Of a stretch of 64,000 nucleotides of DNA, positions 9,283 to 16,989 are shown piece after piece. Source of the DNA: Streptomyces sp. NBC_01304 (GTDB taxonomy: Bacteria > Actinomycetota > Actinomycetes > Streptomycetales > Streptomycetaceae); NCBI RefSeq assembly GCF_035975855.1, contig NZ_CP109055.1, positions 1,054,001 to 1,118,000 on the forward strand, in the 5' to 3' direction. The translations under genes and the position numbers were made by a program. The notes beneath the pieces are model-generated. The model ran no database searches. It was not told where the DNA came from and saw only the letters and a program-made list of their open reading frames with translations. Position 1 is the first letter of the stretch; each line of letters begins with the position of its first letter.

Positions 9283-9309
9283 TTTACATCGTTGGAAGGA
9301 AGCTGTAAA
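9283..9309 (-). promoter_or_regulatory. Promoter and LacI-type half-operator of the sugar transport operon
   Basis: On the minus strand TTTACA (9309-9304) is followed after 17 nt by TAAAAA, a plausible -35/-10 pair, about 110 nt before the binding-protein gene. The spacer contains CAACGATGTA (9294-9285), one mismatch from the CAACGTTGTA motif in front of the GH2 gene, and TTTACA/TGTAAA form an inverted repeat. I infer control by the adjacent LacI-family protein. Confidence 0.5.
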
Positions 9310-9362
9310 CCCTCCCCACAGCAGTTGCCGGACCGTGATGCCGGGCGGCCGTGCGCGGCCGC

Positions 9363-10376
9363 TCAGCGCCGCCCCAGCGTGCTCTCCCGCTCCACCAGCC
9401 GGAATTCGGCGGCGAGTTCGCGTCCGGCCTGCTCACCGGGGTGCTCCAGGGAGCGCAGCAGGGACTGCACGGCGAGGCGCGCGATGGCTTCCTTGTCGGG
9501 GGCGATGGTGGTGAGCGTGACGGCACCGAAGCGGCCCTCGACGATGTCGTCGAAGCCGACGACCGCCACGTCCCAGGGCACCCGCAGACCGCGTTCGTGC
9601 AGGACCCGCATGGCGCCGATGGCCACGAGGTCGTTGTAGGCGAAGACGGCGTCCGGGCGGTGCCCGGCGTCGAGCATGCGGGCCATCGCCTCGGCTCCGT
9701 CGGCCCGGTCCCAGCCGCCGGTCGGCCCCACCAGGGTGTCGGGCGCGGCGAGCCCGGCCTCGGTGAGCTCCGTGCGCCAACCCTCAAGTCGCAGGTGGGC
9801 GGGGCGGTTCGCGGAGTCCGTGCGGGCGCCGAGGTAGGCGATCCTGGTACGTCCACGGCCGATGAGGTGGCGTACGGCGACACGGGCGGCCGCCACGTTG
9901 TCGATGGCGATGTGGTCGTGCGGCAGGTCGTACTCGCGCTCGCCGAGCAGCACGAGCGGTACGTCCGCGTCGCGGGCGGCGAGGTCCTCGGCCTCCAGCT
10001 CCAGCGGGCTGAGGATCAGCCCGTCGATGACGCCGGCCCTGAAGCCCTGGCTGACGTGGAGTTCCTGCTCGCGCGAGCCCCGGGTGTGGTCGAGCAGCAC
10101 GGTCAGGTCGTGTTCCGCGGCCGCGTCGATGACGTGCGCGGCGAGCTCCGCGAAGTAGGGGTTGCCCAGCTCAGGGACGGCGAGCGCGATGATTCCGGTG
10201 CGCCCTTTGCGCAGATGGCGGGCGGTCAGATTGGGGCGGTAGCCGAGTTCGTCGATGGCCTCCTGGACCCGGGCCCGCATGGCCGGTGTGACGTGCTGGT
10301 AGTTGTTCACGACGTTCGAAACGGTCTTGATGGAGACGCCCGCCCGCACCGCGACGTCCTTCAAGCTCACCCGCAC
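9363..10376 (-). CDS. LacI-family transcriptional repressor of the sugar locus
   Basis: The N-terminus VSLKDVAVRAGVSIKTVSNV is a typical LacI helix-turn-helix, followed by the hinge helix region (ARHLRKGRTGIIALAV) and a periplasmic-binding-protein-like effector domain ending GFDDIVEGRFGAVTLTTI. The start is GTG 10376, preceded by GGGGAG with about 5-nt spacing; this gives 337 residues, the usual family length, whereas an upstream frame extension adds unrelated sequence. It sits between the transport operon and the divergent GH2 gene and most likely represses both, released by the imported sugar. Confidence 0.9.
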   Translation of the reverse strand: MRVSLKDVAVRAGVSIKTVSNVVNNYQHVTPAMRARVQEAIDELGYRPNLTARHLRKGRTGIIALAVPELGNPYFAELAAHVIDAAAEHDLTVLLDHTRGSREQELHVSQGFRAGVIDGLILSPLELEAEDLAARDADVPLVLLGEREYDLPHDHIAIDNVAAARVAVRHLIGRGRTRIAYLGARTDSANRPAHLRLEGWRTELTEAGLAAPDTLVGPTGGWDRADGAEAMARMLDAGHRPDAVFAYNDLVAIGAMRVLHERGLRVPWDVAVVGFDDIVEGRFGAVTLTTIAPDKEAIARLAVQSLLRSLEHPGEQAGRELAAEFRLVERESTLGRR

Positions 10377-10476
10377 TGCATCTCCCCTTGGCAATCGGGC
10401 CGGGCCGCCGACCGGCGCCCGTGCCGTGACTCTGGACAGCCGCCCCGGGGGCGTGCTGTCATGCCTGCCGTCATCC

Positions 10477-10506
10477 TTGCAACGTTGTACACGGTCGTTG
10501 TACAGA
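10477..10506 (+). promoter_or_regulatory. Promoter with LacI-type operators before the GH2 gene
   Basis: TTGCAA (10477-10482) and TACAGA (10501-10506) are 18 nt apart and could be -35 and -10 boxes. The stretch contains the palindromic core CAACGTTG and a direct repeat of CGTTGTACA at 10483-10491 and 10496-10504. CG-centred AACGTT palindromes are typical LacI-family operators, so repression by the adjacent regulator is likely. The assignment is inferred from sequence only. Confidence 0.55.
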
Positions 10507-10546
10507 CTGCAGCGACGAGCCGCCACCTTCCTCACAAGGAGGACCT

Positions 10547-13180
10547 GTGCGCTTACGACACCTCACAAGACCCCGACGCCCCCTGGCCGTTCTGGCGAGC
10601 CTGGCCCTGACCCTCGCCGGTCTTGCCGCGCTGCCGGCCGCCACCGCCACCGCGGAACCCGGCGCGGGGGCCCAACTCTCCGACGTCCAGGGCCTGAAGG
10701 GCGAGTACTACACCCAATCCGCCCCGGGCGCCTTCGACTTCCACGAGCTCAAGGCCACCGTCTTCGACCCGAAGCTCGACTTCGACTCGCTCGAATCGCG
10801 GCTCTCGTCGGCCACCGGCAAGGGCGATGACGCCAGCGTCCGCTGGACCGGCAAGGTCGTGCCGGAGAAGTCCGGGCCCACGACGTTCTCCATGATCGGA
10901 GACAACGGGTTCCGGCTGTGGATCGACGGCCGCCTCACCATCGACCACTGGGTCGACGACTGGGACAAGGAGCAGACCTCGGCGCCCGTCGAGCTGACTG
11001 CCGGCCGGGCGTACGACATCAAGGTCGAGTACTTCGAGCACTACGGCGGCTCCAACCTCCATCTGCGCTGGACCCCGCCGGGCTCCGCCAAGTCGGCCGT
11101 GCCGCGCTCCGCGTTCCGGCTGCCCGGCGGCTGGGACTACGACGGGGCCACCGACGCCACGGTGGAACGCGACGGCCGCACCCTCAGACTCGCCTTCGCC
11201 GGACCCCTCTCCGCCCCGCCCGCCGGCCTCACCGACCACCTCGACGCGGTCATCGGCGGCGCCAAGTGGCCGCTGCAGTCGGCCGAGCAGGACCCGGACG
11301 ACCCCAGCGCCCTGCTCGTCGCCCTGAAGGAACCCGTGGTCGGCAACAAGGAAGGCAACGCCCGCGGCCTCGTCGACCTGCGCTACGACGGCAAGGGCGG
11401 CCTGACCGCCGCCGGGACGGGCAAGGCGGTCGGCGCGTTCTGGAGCAGCGGCGCCAACCACTCCACCCACCAGCTGCGCACCCGGTGGGCCGCCGACGCG
11501 GAGGCCGGAACGGCCCTGCGCGAGTACCCGCGCCCGCAGCTGACCCGCCCCAAGTGGCAGAACCTCAACGGCCGTTGGCAGTTCGCCACCGCGAAGGCGG
11601 GCGAGCAGCCGCCGACCGGAAAGGACCTCGCCGAGCGGATCCGCGTGCCCTACCCGGTCGAGTCCCAGCTCTCCGGCCTCCAGCGCCACGAGGACCGCAT
11701 GTGGTACCGGCGTACCTTCACCGTCCCCGCGGACTGGAAGGTCGGCTCCGGACAGCGCCTGAAGCTCAACTTCGGCGCCGTCGACTGGCGTTCCGAGGTC
11801 TACGTCAACGGCGCCAAGGTCACCGAACACACCGGCGGCTACGACAAGTTCAGTGCCGACATCACCAACGCCCTCAAGCCCGGCACCACCCAGGAACTGA
11901 TCGTCGGCGTCTACGACCCGACGGACGCCGCGGACGGCGAGAACCCGCCCGTGGGCAAGCAGCGCCTGGACCCGAGCGGCATCTGGTACACCCCGTCGTC
12001 GGGCATCTGGCAGACCGTCTGGATGGAGCCGGTCGCCGCCGACCACGCGGACTCCCTCAAGATCACCCCGGACGCGGCCGCCGGTACGGCCACCGTCGAG
12101 GCGCGCGGCGTACGCGACGGAGTGCCCTTCACGGCCACCGCGTACGCGGGCAAGGAGAAGGTCGCCACGGCCACGGGCCGCACCGGACAGCCCCTCACCC
12201 TGAAGATCGCGAAGCCCCGTCTCTGGTCGCCCGACGACCCGTTCCTCTACGACCTCAAGGCCACCATCGGCAGCGACAAGGTGGGCAGCTACTTCGGCCT
12301 GCGCTCCATCGCCGTACAGAAGATCGACGGCACCCCGCGCACCGTCCTCAACGGCAAGCCCGTCTACCTGATGGCCACCCTCGACCAGGGCTTCTGGCCG
12401 GACGGCCTGCACACCGCGCCGAGCGACGAGGCACTCGCGTACGACCTCAAGGTCCACAAGGAACTCGGCTTCAACTCGGTGCGCAAGCACATCAAGGTCG
12501 AACCGGACCGCTGGTTCTACTGGGCCGACAAGCTGGGCCTGCTCGTGTGGCAGGACATGCCCGCCATGACCGCGGGCGTCGACCCCGACGCCGCCTCCCG
12601 CGCCCAGTACGAGCGGGAGTTGAAGCAGATGATCGACGAGCACGCGAGCAGCCCGTCCGTCGTCATGTGGGTCACCTTCAACGAAGGGTGGGGCCAGTAC
12701 GACATGGCCCGCATCGCCGACCTCGCCAAGTCCTGGGACCCGACCCGCCTGGTCAACAACATGTCCGGCATCAACCTGGGCACCGACGGCGGCAACGGCG
12801 ACCTCATCGACGAACACGGCTACCCGAGCCCCGCCCTGCCCCGGCCGGACGGCAGACGGGCCCTGATCAGCGGCGAGTACGGCGGCCTCGGCCTCGCGGT
12901 GCCGGGCCATGCCTGGCCGGTGCAGATGTCGTACGTGAACGTCGATCCGGAGACGTACACCGATGACTACCTGGCCCGCCTGGCCGAGGTGCGCGCGCTG
13001 GCCTGCAAGGGCGGCAACGGCGCCGTCTACACGCAGATCTCCGACGTGGAGGGCGAGCTGAACGGCCTGCTGACGTACGACCGCGAGGTCCAGAAGGGCG
13101 ATGCGCCACGCATCAAGGCGGCACACGAGGCCCTGATCAAGGACGCCCAGGAGGGCACGCTGAACTGTCCGGCCGGCTGA
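10547..13180 (+). CDS. Secreted PA14-containing glycoside hydrolase family 2 enzyme
   Basis: The 877-residue product starts with a signal peptide (about 1-36), then a PA14 carbohydrate-binding domain (about 48-185), a jelly-roll GH2 sugar-binding domain, an immunoglobulin-like domain and a TIM barrel. The likely acid/base is Glu713 in FNEGWG and the nucleophile Glu777 in SGEYGG. GH2 enzymes include beta-galactosidases, glucuronidases and mannosidases; beside a YtfQ-type transporter a galactofuranose- or arabinofuranose-releasing role is plausible but unproven. Codon 3 is TTA (10553-10555), so translation may depend on the bldA tRNA. GTG 10547 is supported by AAGGAGG upstream. A strong hairpin follows. 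Confidence 0.9.
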   Translation: MRLRHLTRPRRPLAVLASLALTLAGLAALPAATATAEPGAGAQLSDVQGLKGEYYTQSAPGAFDFHELKATVFDPKLDFDSLESRLSSATGKGDDASVRWTGKVVPEKSGPTTFSMIGDNGFRLWIDGRLTIDHWVDDWDKEQTSAPVELTAGRAYDIKVEYFEHYGGSNLHLRWTPPGSAKSAVPRSAFRLPGGWDYDGATDATVERDGRTLRLAFAGPLSAPPAGLTDHLDAVIGGAKWPLQSAEQDPDDPSALLVALKEPVVGNKEGNARGLVDLRYDGKGGLTAAGTGKAVGAFWSSGANHSTHQLRTRWAADAEAGTALREYPRPQLTRPKWQNLNGRWQFATAKAGEQPPTGKDLAERIRVPYPVESQLSGLQRHEDRMWYRRTFTVPADWKVGSGQRLKLNFGAVDWRSEVYVNGAKVTEHTGGYDKFSADITNALKPGTTQELIVGVYDPTDAADGENPPVGKQRLDPSGIWYTPSSGIWQTVWMEPVAADHADSLKITPDAAAGTATVEARGVRDGVPFTATAYAGKEKVATATGRTGQPLTLKIAKPRLWSPDDPFLYDLKATIGSDKVGSYFGLRSIAVQKIDGTPRTVLNGKPVYLMATLDQGFWPDGLHTAPSDEALAYDLKVHKELGFNSVRKHIKVEPDRWFYWADKLGLLVWQDMPAMTAGVDPDAASRAQYERELKQMIDEHASSPSVVMWVTFNEGWGQYDMARIADLAKSWDPTRLVNNMSGINLGTDGGNGDLIDEHGYPSPALPRPDGRRALISGEYGGLGLAVPGHAWPVQMSYVNVDPETYTDDYLARLAEVRALACKGGNGAVYTQISDVEGELNGLLTYDREVQKGDAPRIKAAHEALIKDAQEGTLNCPAG

Positions 13181-13208
13181 CCCGGACCGACTCCACGTGT
13201 TGCTCGAC

Positions 13209-13243
13209 GGCCCGCCCCGCGATGCACCTTCGCGGGGCGGGCC
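13209..13243 (+). terminator. Hairpin terminator after the GH2 gene
   Basis: A perfect 13-bp GC-rich stem (13209-13221 with 13231-13243) and 9-nt loop start 28 nt after the stop codon. It separates the sugar locus from the ArsR-type gene promoter. Confidence 0.85.
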
Positions 13244-13253
13244 CTCATATTCC

Positions 13254-13283
13254 TTGACAAGAATATTCTTGTTGGAGAATACT
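13254..13283 (+). promoter_or_regulatory. Promoter and palindromic operator of the ArsR-AHSA1 gene
   Basis: A consensus TTGACA (13254-13259) overlaps the perfect 14-bp palindrome CAAGAATATTCTTG (13258-13271). A -10-like GAGAAT/GAATAC lies at about 13275-13282, only a few bases before the GTG start at 13285. This is the layout expected for ArsR autoregulation, with either a very short or no 5' leader; GGAG at 13274-13277 could also serve as ribosome site. Confidence 0.65.
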
Positions 13284-13284
13284 C

Positions 13285-14199
13285 GTGGCCATGGACGCAC
13301 TCCTCTCCGCCCTGGCCGACCCGGTCCGCTGGCGGCTCGTGAGCCTGCTGGCCGAGCGGCCCCGCTCGGTCGGGGTGCTCGCCCAGCTCGCCGAGGCGCG
13401 CCAGCCTCAGACGACCAAGCATCTGCAGACCCTCGAGCGCGCCGGGATCGTCACTTCCCAGCGCACGGGCCAGCGCCGTATCTACGCCCTCCGGTCCGCG
13501 CCCTTGCGGGAGTTGGCGGCCGCGCTCGGCGGGCTCGCCGACACCGCGGAGCGGAGCGACGGCCCGCACGCGACGTACGACCGCTACGGGCTCAGCCTCC
13601 GGGCGGAGCGGCTCGCCGCGCAGGAGTCGGGGTGGGCCGACGGCCGCGCGTTCCGGTTCTACCGGGCACTGCCGGGAAGCCCCGGGCTCGTCTGGCGCCA
13701 CCTGACCGAGGCCGCTCTGCTCTCCCACTGGTGGACGCCCGACGACCTGCGTGTCTCCGAGCTGCTCTTCGAGGCACGCGAAGGCGGACGGATCGTCCAC
13801 GAGTACCGCGACGCCGAGGACACCGACGGCTCCGACCCGGTCGCCGGGCGCGCCGAGGGCATCGTCGATGTCGTACGCCCCGGTGAACGCCTCGCCTACC
13901 GCCTCTCCCCGCAGCTTCCCGGCGGCGGTCTCGCCTTCACCGCCCATGTCGATCTGGGCCTGCGACCGGCCGGGACCGGCACGGACCTCGACGTCCATTG
14001 GCGGATCACCGACAGCACGGTCGACTCCGCGGACTTCGTCGCCGGGATCGAGATCGGCTTCGGCCAGAGCCTCGACAAGCTCGCGGCGACCCTCGCCGCG
14101 GGCGCGGACGAAAGCGACGGCCACAGCACCAGCACCAGCACCAGCACCAGCACCAGCACCAAGGACACCAACGACACCGACACAAGGAGCGCGAAATGA
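13285..14199 (+). CDS. ArsR-type regulator fused to an AHSA1/SRPBCC domain
   Basis: Residues 1-90 form an ArsR winged helix (LADPVRWRLVSLLAERPRSV, then recognition helix QPQTTKHLQTLERAGIV). No Cys metal-sensing motif is present. Residues about 120-270 form an AHSA1/START-like ligand-binding fold (FYRALPGSPGLVWRHLTEAA, LLSHWWTPDDL). Such fusions suggest a small hydrophobic ligand as inducer. The C-terminus ends in an alternating Ser-Thr run encoded by a hexamer repeat, then an Asp/Thr-rich tail. Its stop overlaps the next start (ATGA), so the reductase-like gene is probably co-regulated. Confidence 0.85.
   Translation: MAMDALLSALADPVRWRLVSLLAERPRSVGVLAQLAEARQPQTTKHLQTLERAGIVTSQRTGQRRIYALRSAPLRELAAALGGLADTAERSDGPHATYDRYGLSLRAERLAAQESGWADGRAFRFYRALPGSPGLVWRHLTEAALLSHWWTPDDLRVSELLFEAREGGRIVHEYRDAEDTDGSDPVAGRAEGIVDVVRPGERLAYRLSPQLPGGGLAFTAHVDLGLRPAGTGTDLDVHWRITDSTVDSADFVAGIEIGFGQSLDKLAATLAAGADESDGHSTSTSTSTSTSTKDTNDTDTRSAK
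14125..14160 (+). repeat. Six perfect AGCACC hexamers in a coding region
   Basis: Six identical hexanucleotides encode an alternating Ser-Thr stretch near the C-terminus of the ArsR-AHSA1 protein. Perfect identity suggests recent slippage expansion. Confidence 0.95.
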
Positions 14200-14795
14200 C
14201 CGACTCGACCAGCCGCAGGGTGACCGCGAACCTGAGCCTCAGCCTGGACGGGCGCTACCACGGTCCTGGCGGGCCCGGCGACTTCGGCAGGTTCATCCCG
14301 TACGTGACCAGCGACGTCGCACGCAACCACATGACCCGCATGTGGGAGAGCGCGACGACGGCGCTGCTCAGCCGCGGCAACGCCGAGGGATTCCTGAGCT
14401 ACTGGCCGTCGGTCGCCGAGGACGAGAACGCCGATCCGCGTGATCGCGGCTACGCGAGGTGGCTCGTCGGCACGGAAAAGGTGGTCCTCTCGACCACGCT
14501 GACCGAAGCACCGTGGGACCACGCCCGCGTGGTGAACGCACCCGCCGCGGACGTCGTCACCGAGCTCAAGGCCACCGGCAAGGGCGACATCCTCGTCAAC
14601 AGCTGCCCCAGCATCATCAAGCCGCTCCTCGCCGCGGACCTGATCGACCGGCTGCACCTAGTCATCACCCCCGAGATCGTCGGGGGCGGGCAGCGGCTGT
14701 TCGAGGACGGTCTGCCCGGTTCGACGTGGACGGTCACCCACCAGGAGACCGGCGAGCTGGGCGAGACCGCGGTGGTCTACGACCGCGTCCGCTGA
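14196..14795 (+). CDS. RibD C-terminal/dihydrofolate reductase-like protein
   Basis: This 199-residue protein has the DHFR-like fold of the RibD C-terminal family: an opening strand VTANLSLSLDGRYHGPG, a middle segment KVVLSTTLTEAPWDHARVV, and the conserved end DILVNSCPSIIKPLLAADLID followed by ITPEIVGGGQRLFED, each cited in part. These proteins are usually NADPH-dependent reductases of unknown substrate. ATG 14196 overlaps the upstream stop and has AAGGAG at 14184-14189. Coupling to the ArsR-AHSA1 regulator suggests a small-molecule response function. Confidence 0.85.
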   Translation: MTDSTSRRVTANLSLSLDGRYHGPGGPGDFGRFIPYVTSDVARNHMTRMWESATTALLSRGNAEGFLSYWPSVAEDENADPRDRGYARWLVGTEKVVLSTTLTEAPWDHARVVNAPAADVVTELKATGKGDILVNSCPSIIKPLLAADLIDRLHLVITPEIVGGGQRLFEDGLPGSTWTVTHQETGELGETAVVYDRVR

Positions 14796-14845
14796 CCGGC
14801 CCAGCACAACGGGCCCCGGAGCGCGGCGGTCCTTAGCGTGCACAT

Positions 14846-16045
14846 GTGAACGAAGCCAACGCCGCCGAGGGCCGCCCGCCGGCCGCCGCGTACCGCAATC
14901 TGGCCCTCGCCACCCTCGGGTTCACCCTCACCTTCTGGGCCTGGGACCTGATCGCCCCGCTCGGCAGCGACTACAAGGACCGGCTCGGCCTGAGCTCGTT
15001 GCAGCAGTCGCTCCTGGTCGCGGTGCCGGTGATCGTCGGGTCGCTCGGCCGGATCCCGGTGGGTGCGCTCACCGACCGGTACGGGGCGCGGCTGATGTTC
15101 CCGCTGGTGTCGGCGCTGACGATCCTGCCGGTGCTGCTGCTGACCGTGGCCCGGGATTCCTACACCGCGATGCTCGGCGCCGGATTCCTGCTCGGGCTCG
15201 GCGGGACGACCTTCGCCATCGGCGTCCCCCTGGTCAACTCCTGGTTCCCGCCCGCGAGACGGGGCTTCGCGATCGGCGTCTTCGGCATGGGGACGGGCGG
15301 CGTGGCGCTGTCGGGTTACTTCACGCCGCGCATCGCCAAGCACGGGGACAATCTGCCGTTCTTCGTGGTGGCCGTGGCACTCGCGGCCTTCGCGGTGCTC
15401 GGCGCGCTGCTCATCACGGACCACCCGGACCGCACCGTGCCGACGATGTCGCTCGGCCGGCGGCTCGGGCAGGCGGGACGGCTGCGGGTGACGTGGGAGC
15501 TGTCGGCGCTGTACGCGATCGGGTTCGGCGGCGTCGTCGCGTTCGGCGTCTATCTGCCGACGTATCTGAAGACCTGGTACGAGCTGTCTCCCACCGACGC
15601 GGGCACCAAGGCGGCGGGCTTCGCCGTGATGACCGTCATCTGCCGGCCCATCGGCGGCTGGCTCGCGGACCGCATCCATCCGGCGACCGTCACCGCCTGG
15701 GCGCTCGCCGTGGTGGCCCTCTTCGCGATCCTCCAGGCCTTCGACCCGCCGCTCGCGCCGCTCGGCACCATCTGCTTCCTGAGCATGGCCGCGGGGCTCG
15801 GCGCCGCGGGCGGCAGCGTCTTCGCGCTGGTCTCGCAGGTCACCCCGCAGGCCCAGGTCGGCAGCGTCACCGGCATCGTCGGCGCGGTCGGCGGCCTCGG
15901 CGGGTTCGTGCCGCCGCTGGTGATGGGCGGGATCTACAGCGCGAAGGACTCGTACTCGATCGGCTTCATGCTGCTGTCCGACCTCGCGCTGGCGGGATGC
16001 GTGTACGCGTACGGGCGGATGCGTACCGCGCAGCGCATGGCTTAG
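14846..16045 (+). CDS. NarK-type MFS transporter (nitrate/nitrite porter family)
   Basis: The 399-residue protein has about twelve hydrophobic helices. The N-terminal helix FTLTFWAWDLIAPLG and the loop GRIPVGALTDRYGARLMFP are characteristic of NNP/NarK porters, as is the small-residue helix GLGAAGGSVFALVSQVTP. Nitrate uptake or nitrite export is the usual role, but no nitrate reductase gene is near, so the substrate is only inferred. GTG 14846 has no clear ribosome site, and a TAGCGT about 8 nt upstream raises the possibility of a leaderless message. Confidence 0.82.
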   Translation: MNEANAAEGRPPAAAYRNLALATLGFTLTFWAWDLIAPLGSDYKDRLGLSSLQQSLLVAVPVIVGSLGRIPVGALTDRYGARLMFPLVSALTILPVLLLTVARDSYTAMLGAGFLLGLGGTTFAIGVPLVNSWFPPARRGFAIGVFGMGTGGVALSGYFTPRIAKHGDNLPFFVVAVALAAFAVLGALLITDHPDRTVPTMSLGRRLGQAGRLRVTWELSALYAIGFGGVVAFGVYLPTYLKTWYELSPTDAGTKAAGFAVMTVICRPIGGWLADRIHPATVTAWALAVVALFAILQAFDPPLAPLGTICFLSMAAGLGAAGGSVFALVSQVTPQAQVGSVTGIVGAVGGLGGFVPPLVMGGIYSAKDSYSIGFMLLSDLALAGCVYAYGRMRTAQRMA

Positions 16046-16090
16046 GGGGCCCGTCAGGGGCTCAGGACCGGCAGATCCCGGCCGCCTGCC

Positions 16091-16465
16091 TCAGAGGCAG
16101 AGGTTCTTGAAGCCGGTTGCGCCCGGCCGGGCGTGGAAGGTCACCTCGTGCCCCGCGTCGTCGGTGAAGACGGCCTCCGTCTCGGACTTCAACGTCATCG
16201 TGCCTTTCTGGACGGGCTGGTTCCATCCGGCGGGCGGGTTGCCCGAGCCGTCGGAGAGGGGGTCGTCGGCCTCGAAGTACGTCGAGCCGATCTGGATCTC
16301 ACCGATCCCGCAGTGCGTGGACAGGGTGAAGGGAATCGTCCGCCCGGTCGGCGTCGTACGCACCGGCTGCGGGCCCTCGTCACCGTGGGCGCAGCCCGTG
16401 AGCACTCCGGCGGCCAACCCGACGGCGAAGGCGAGGGCGATGTGTGGTCCGGTTCTCCCGCTCAT
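16091..16465 (-). CDS. Small secreted lipoprotein of unknown function
   Basis: From ATG 16465 the product is 124 residues with a signal sequence and lipobox GVLTGC, followed by a compact domain containing FTLSTHCGIGEIQIGSTYFE and a closing VTFHARPGATGFKNLCL. Two Cys residues (in STHCG and at the end NLCL) could form a disulphide. I do not recognise a family. Upstream in-frame codons would add a charged stretch unlike a signal peptide, so the start nearer the hydrophobic core was taken. Confidence 0.6.
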   Translation of the reverse strand: MSGRTGPHIALAFAVGLAAGVLTGCAHGDEGPQPVRTTPTGRTIPFTLSTHCGIGEIQIGSTYFEADDPLSDGSGNPPAGWNQPVQKGTMTLKSETEAVFTDDAGHEVTFHARPGATGFKNLCL

Positions 16466-16989
16466 GCCTCTGTGACGCCGGGCGCTCCCCAATCGTTCGC
16501 CTGTTCCCCATCGACGTGCCGCCCCGCCGTCCGCCTCCCCCAACTATTCGCATTCGCCCGGCAGTTGGCTGCCCGGCATCCGTCCGGCGACCTCCCCGCC
16601 TCCACCTCCGTCGATCGCCCGGACGGGCGGCGGGGAGACCCGGGCCCTCAACGGCCGTCACCCTCTTAGATCACTTGCCGCGACAGCCCCGTCATGCCGT
16701 GCCAAGACTGAACGCGTGGCCCGGACGCGCCACACCCCGACGGCCCGGAGCAGACCGGCGTCACAGCCGAGGCCGAGCCTTTGCGCTGCTCCCAACTCCC
16801 CCTGGATCGGGGTCACTTCGCGCGCCCGCCCGGGCAACTGCCACTCACCCCTTCGGACTTCGGGGCTCGCGCAGGCCGCTTTGCAGTGTTCGGATGATCG
16901 CGACTAACTACTGTGCGCAGTCGTGTTGACACGCAGCGTCACATACCGGACACGAGTGGCAGCCCCTGCCGCGTTCCTGGAGGACACCA
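16466..16989. other. Non-coding region before the lectin/DUF11 gene
   Basis: No open frame here has streptomycete codon bias or a ribosome site. The right end (about 16875-16980) must hold the promoter of the large secreted protein gene; TTGCAG followed by CTAACT-like sequence and a TTGACA near 16926 are candidate boxes but none is convincing. I see no further structure. Confidence 0.5.

Noticed and set aside
10553..13300. 915-codon minus-strand frame opposite the GH2 gene
   Set aside because: Same reason: the plus strand has signal peptide, PA14 and GH2 active sites, while this frame is repetitive and featureless.
14125..14160. AGCACC array considered as a regulatory iteron
   Set aside because: It is in frame within a gene and encodes Ser-Thr; slippage is a simpler explanation.
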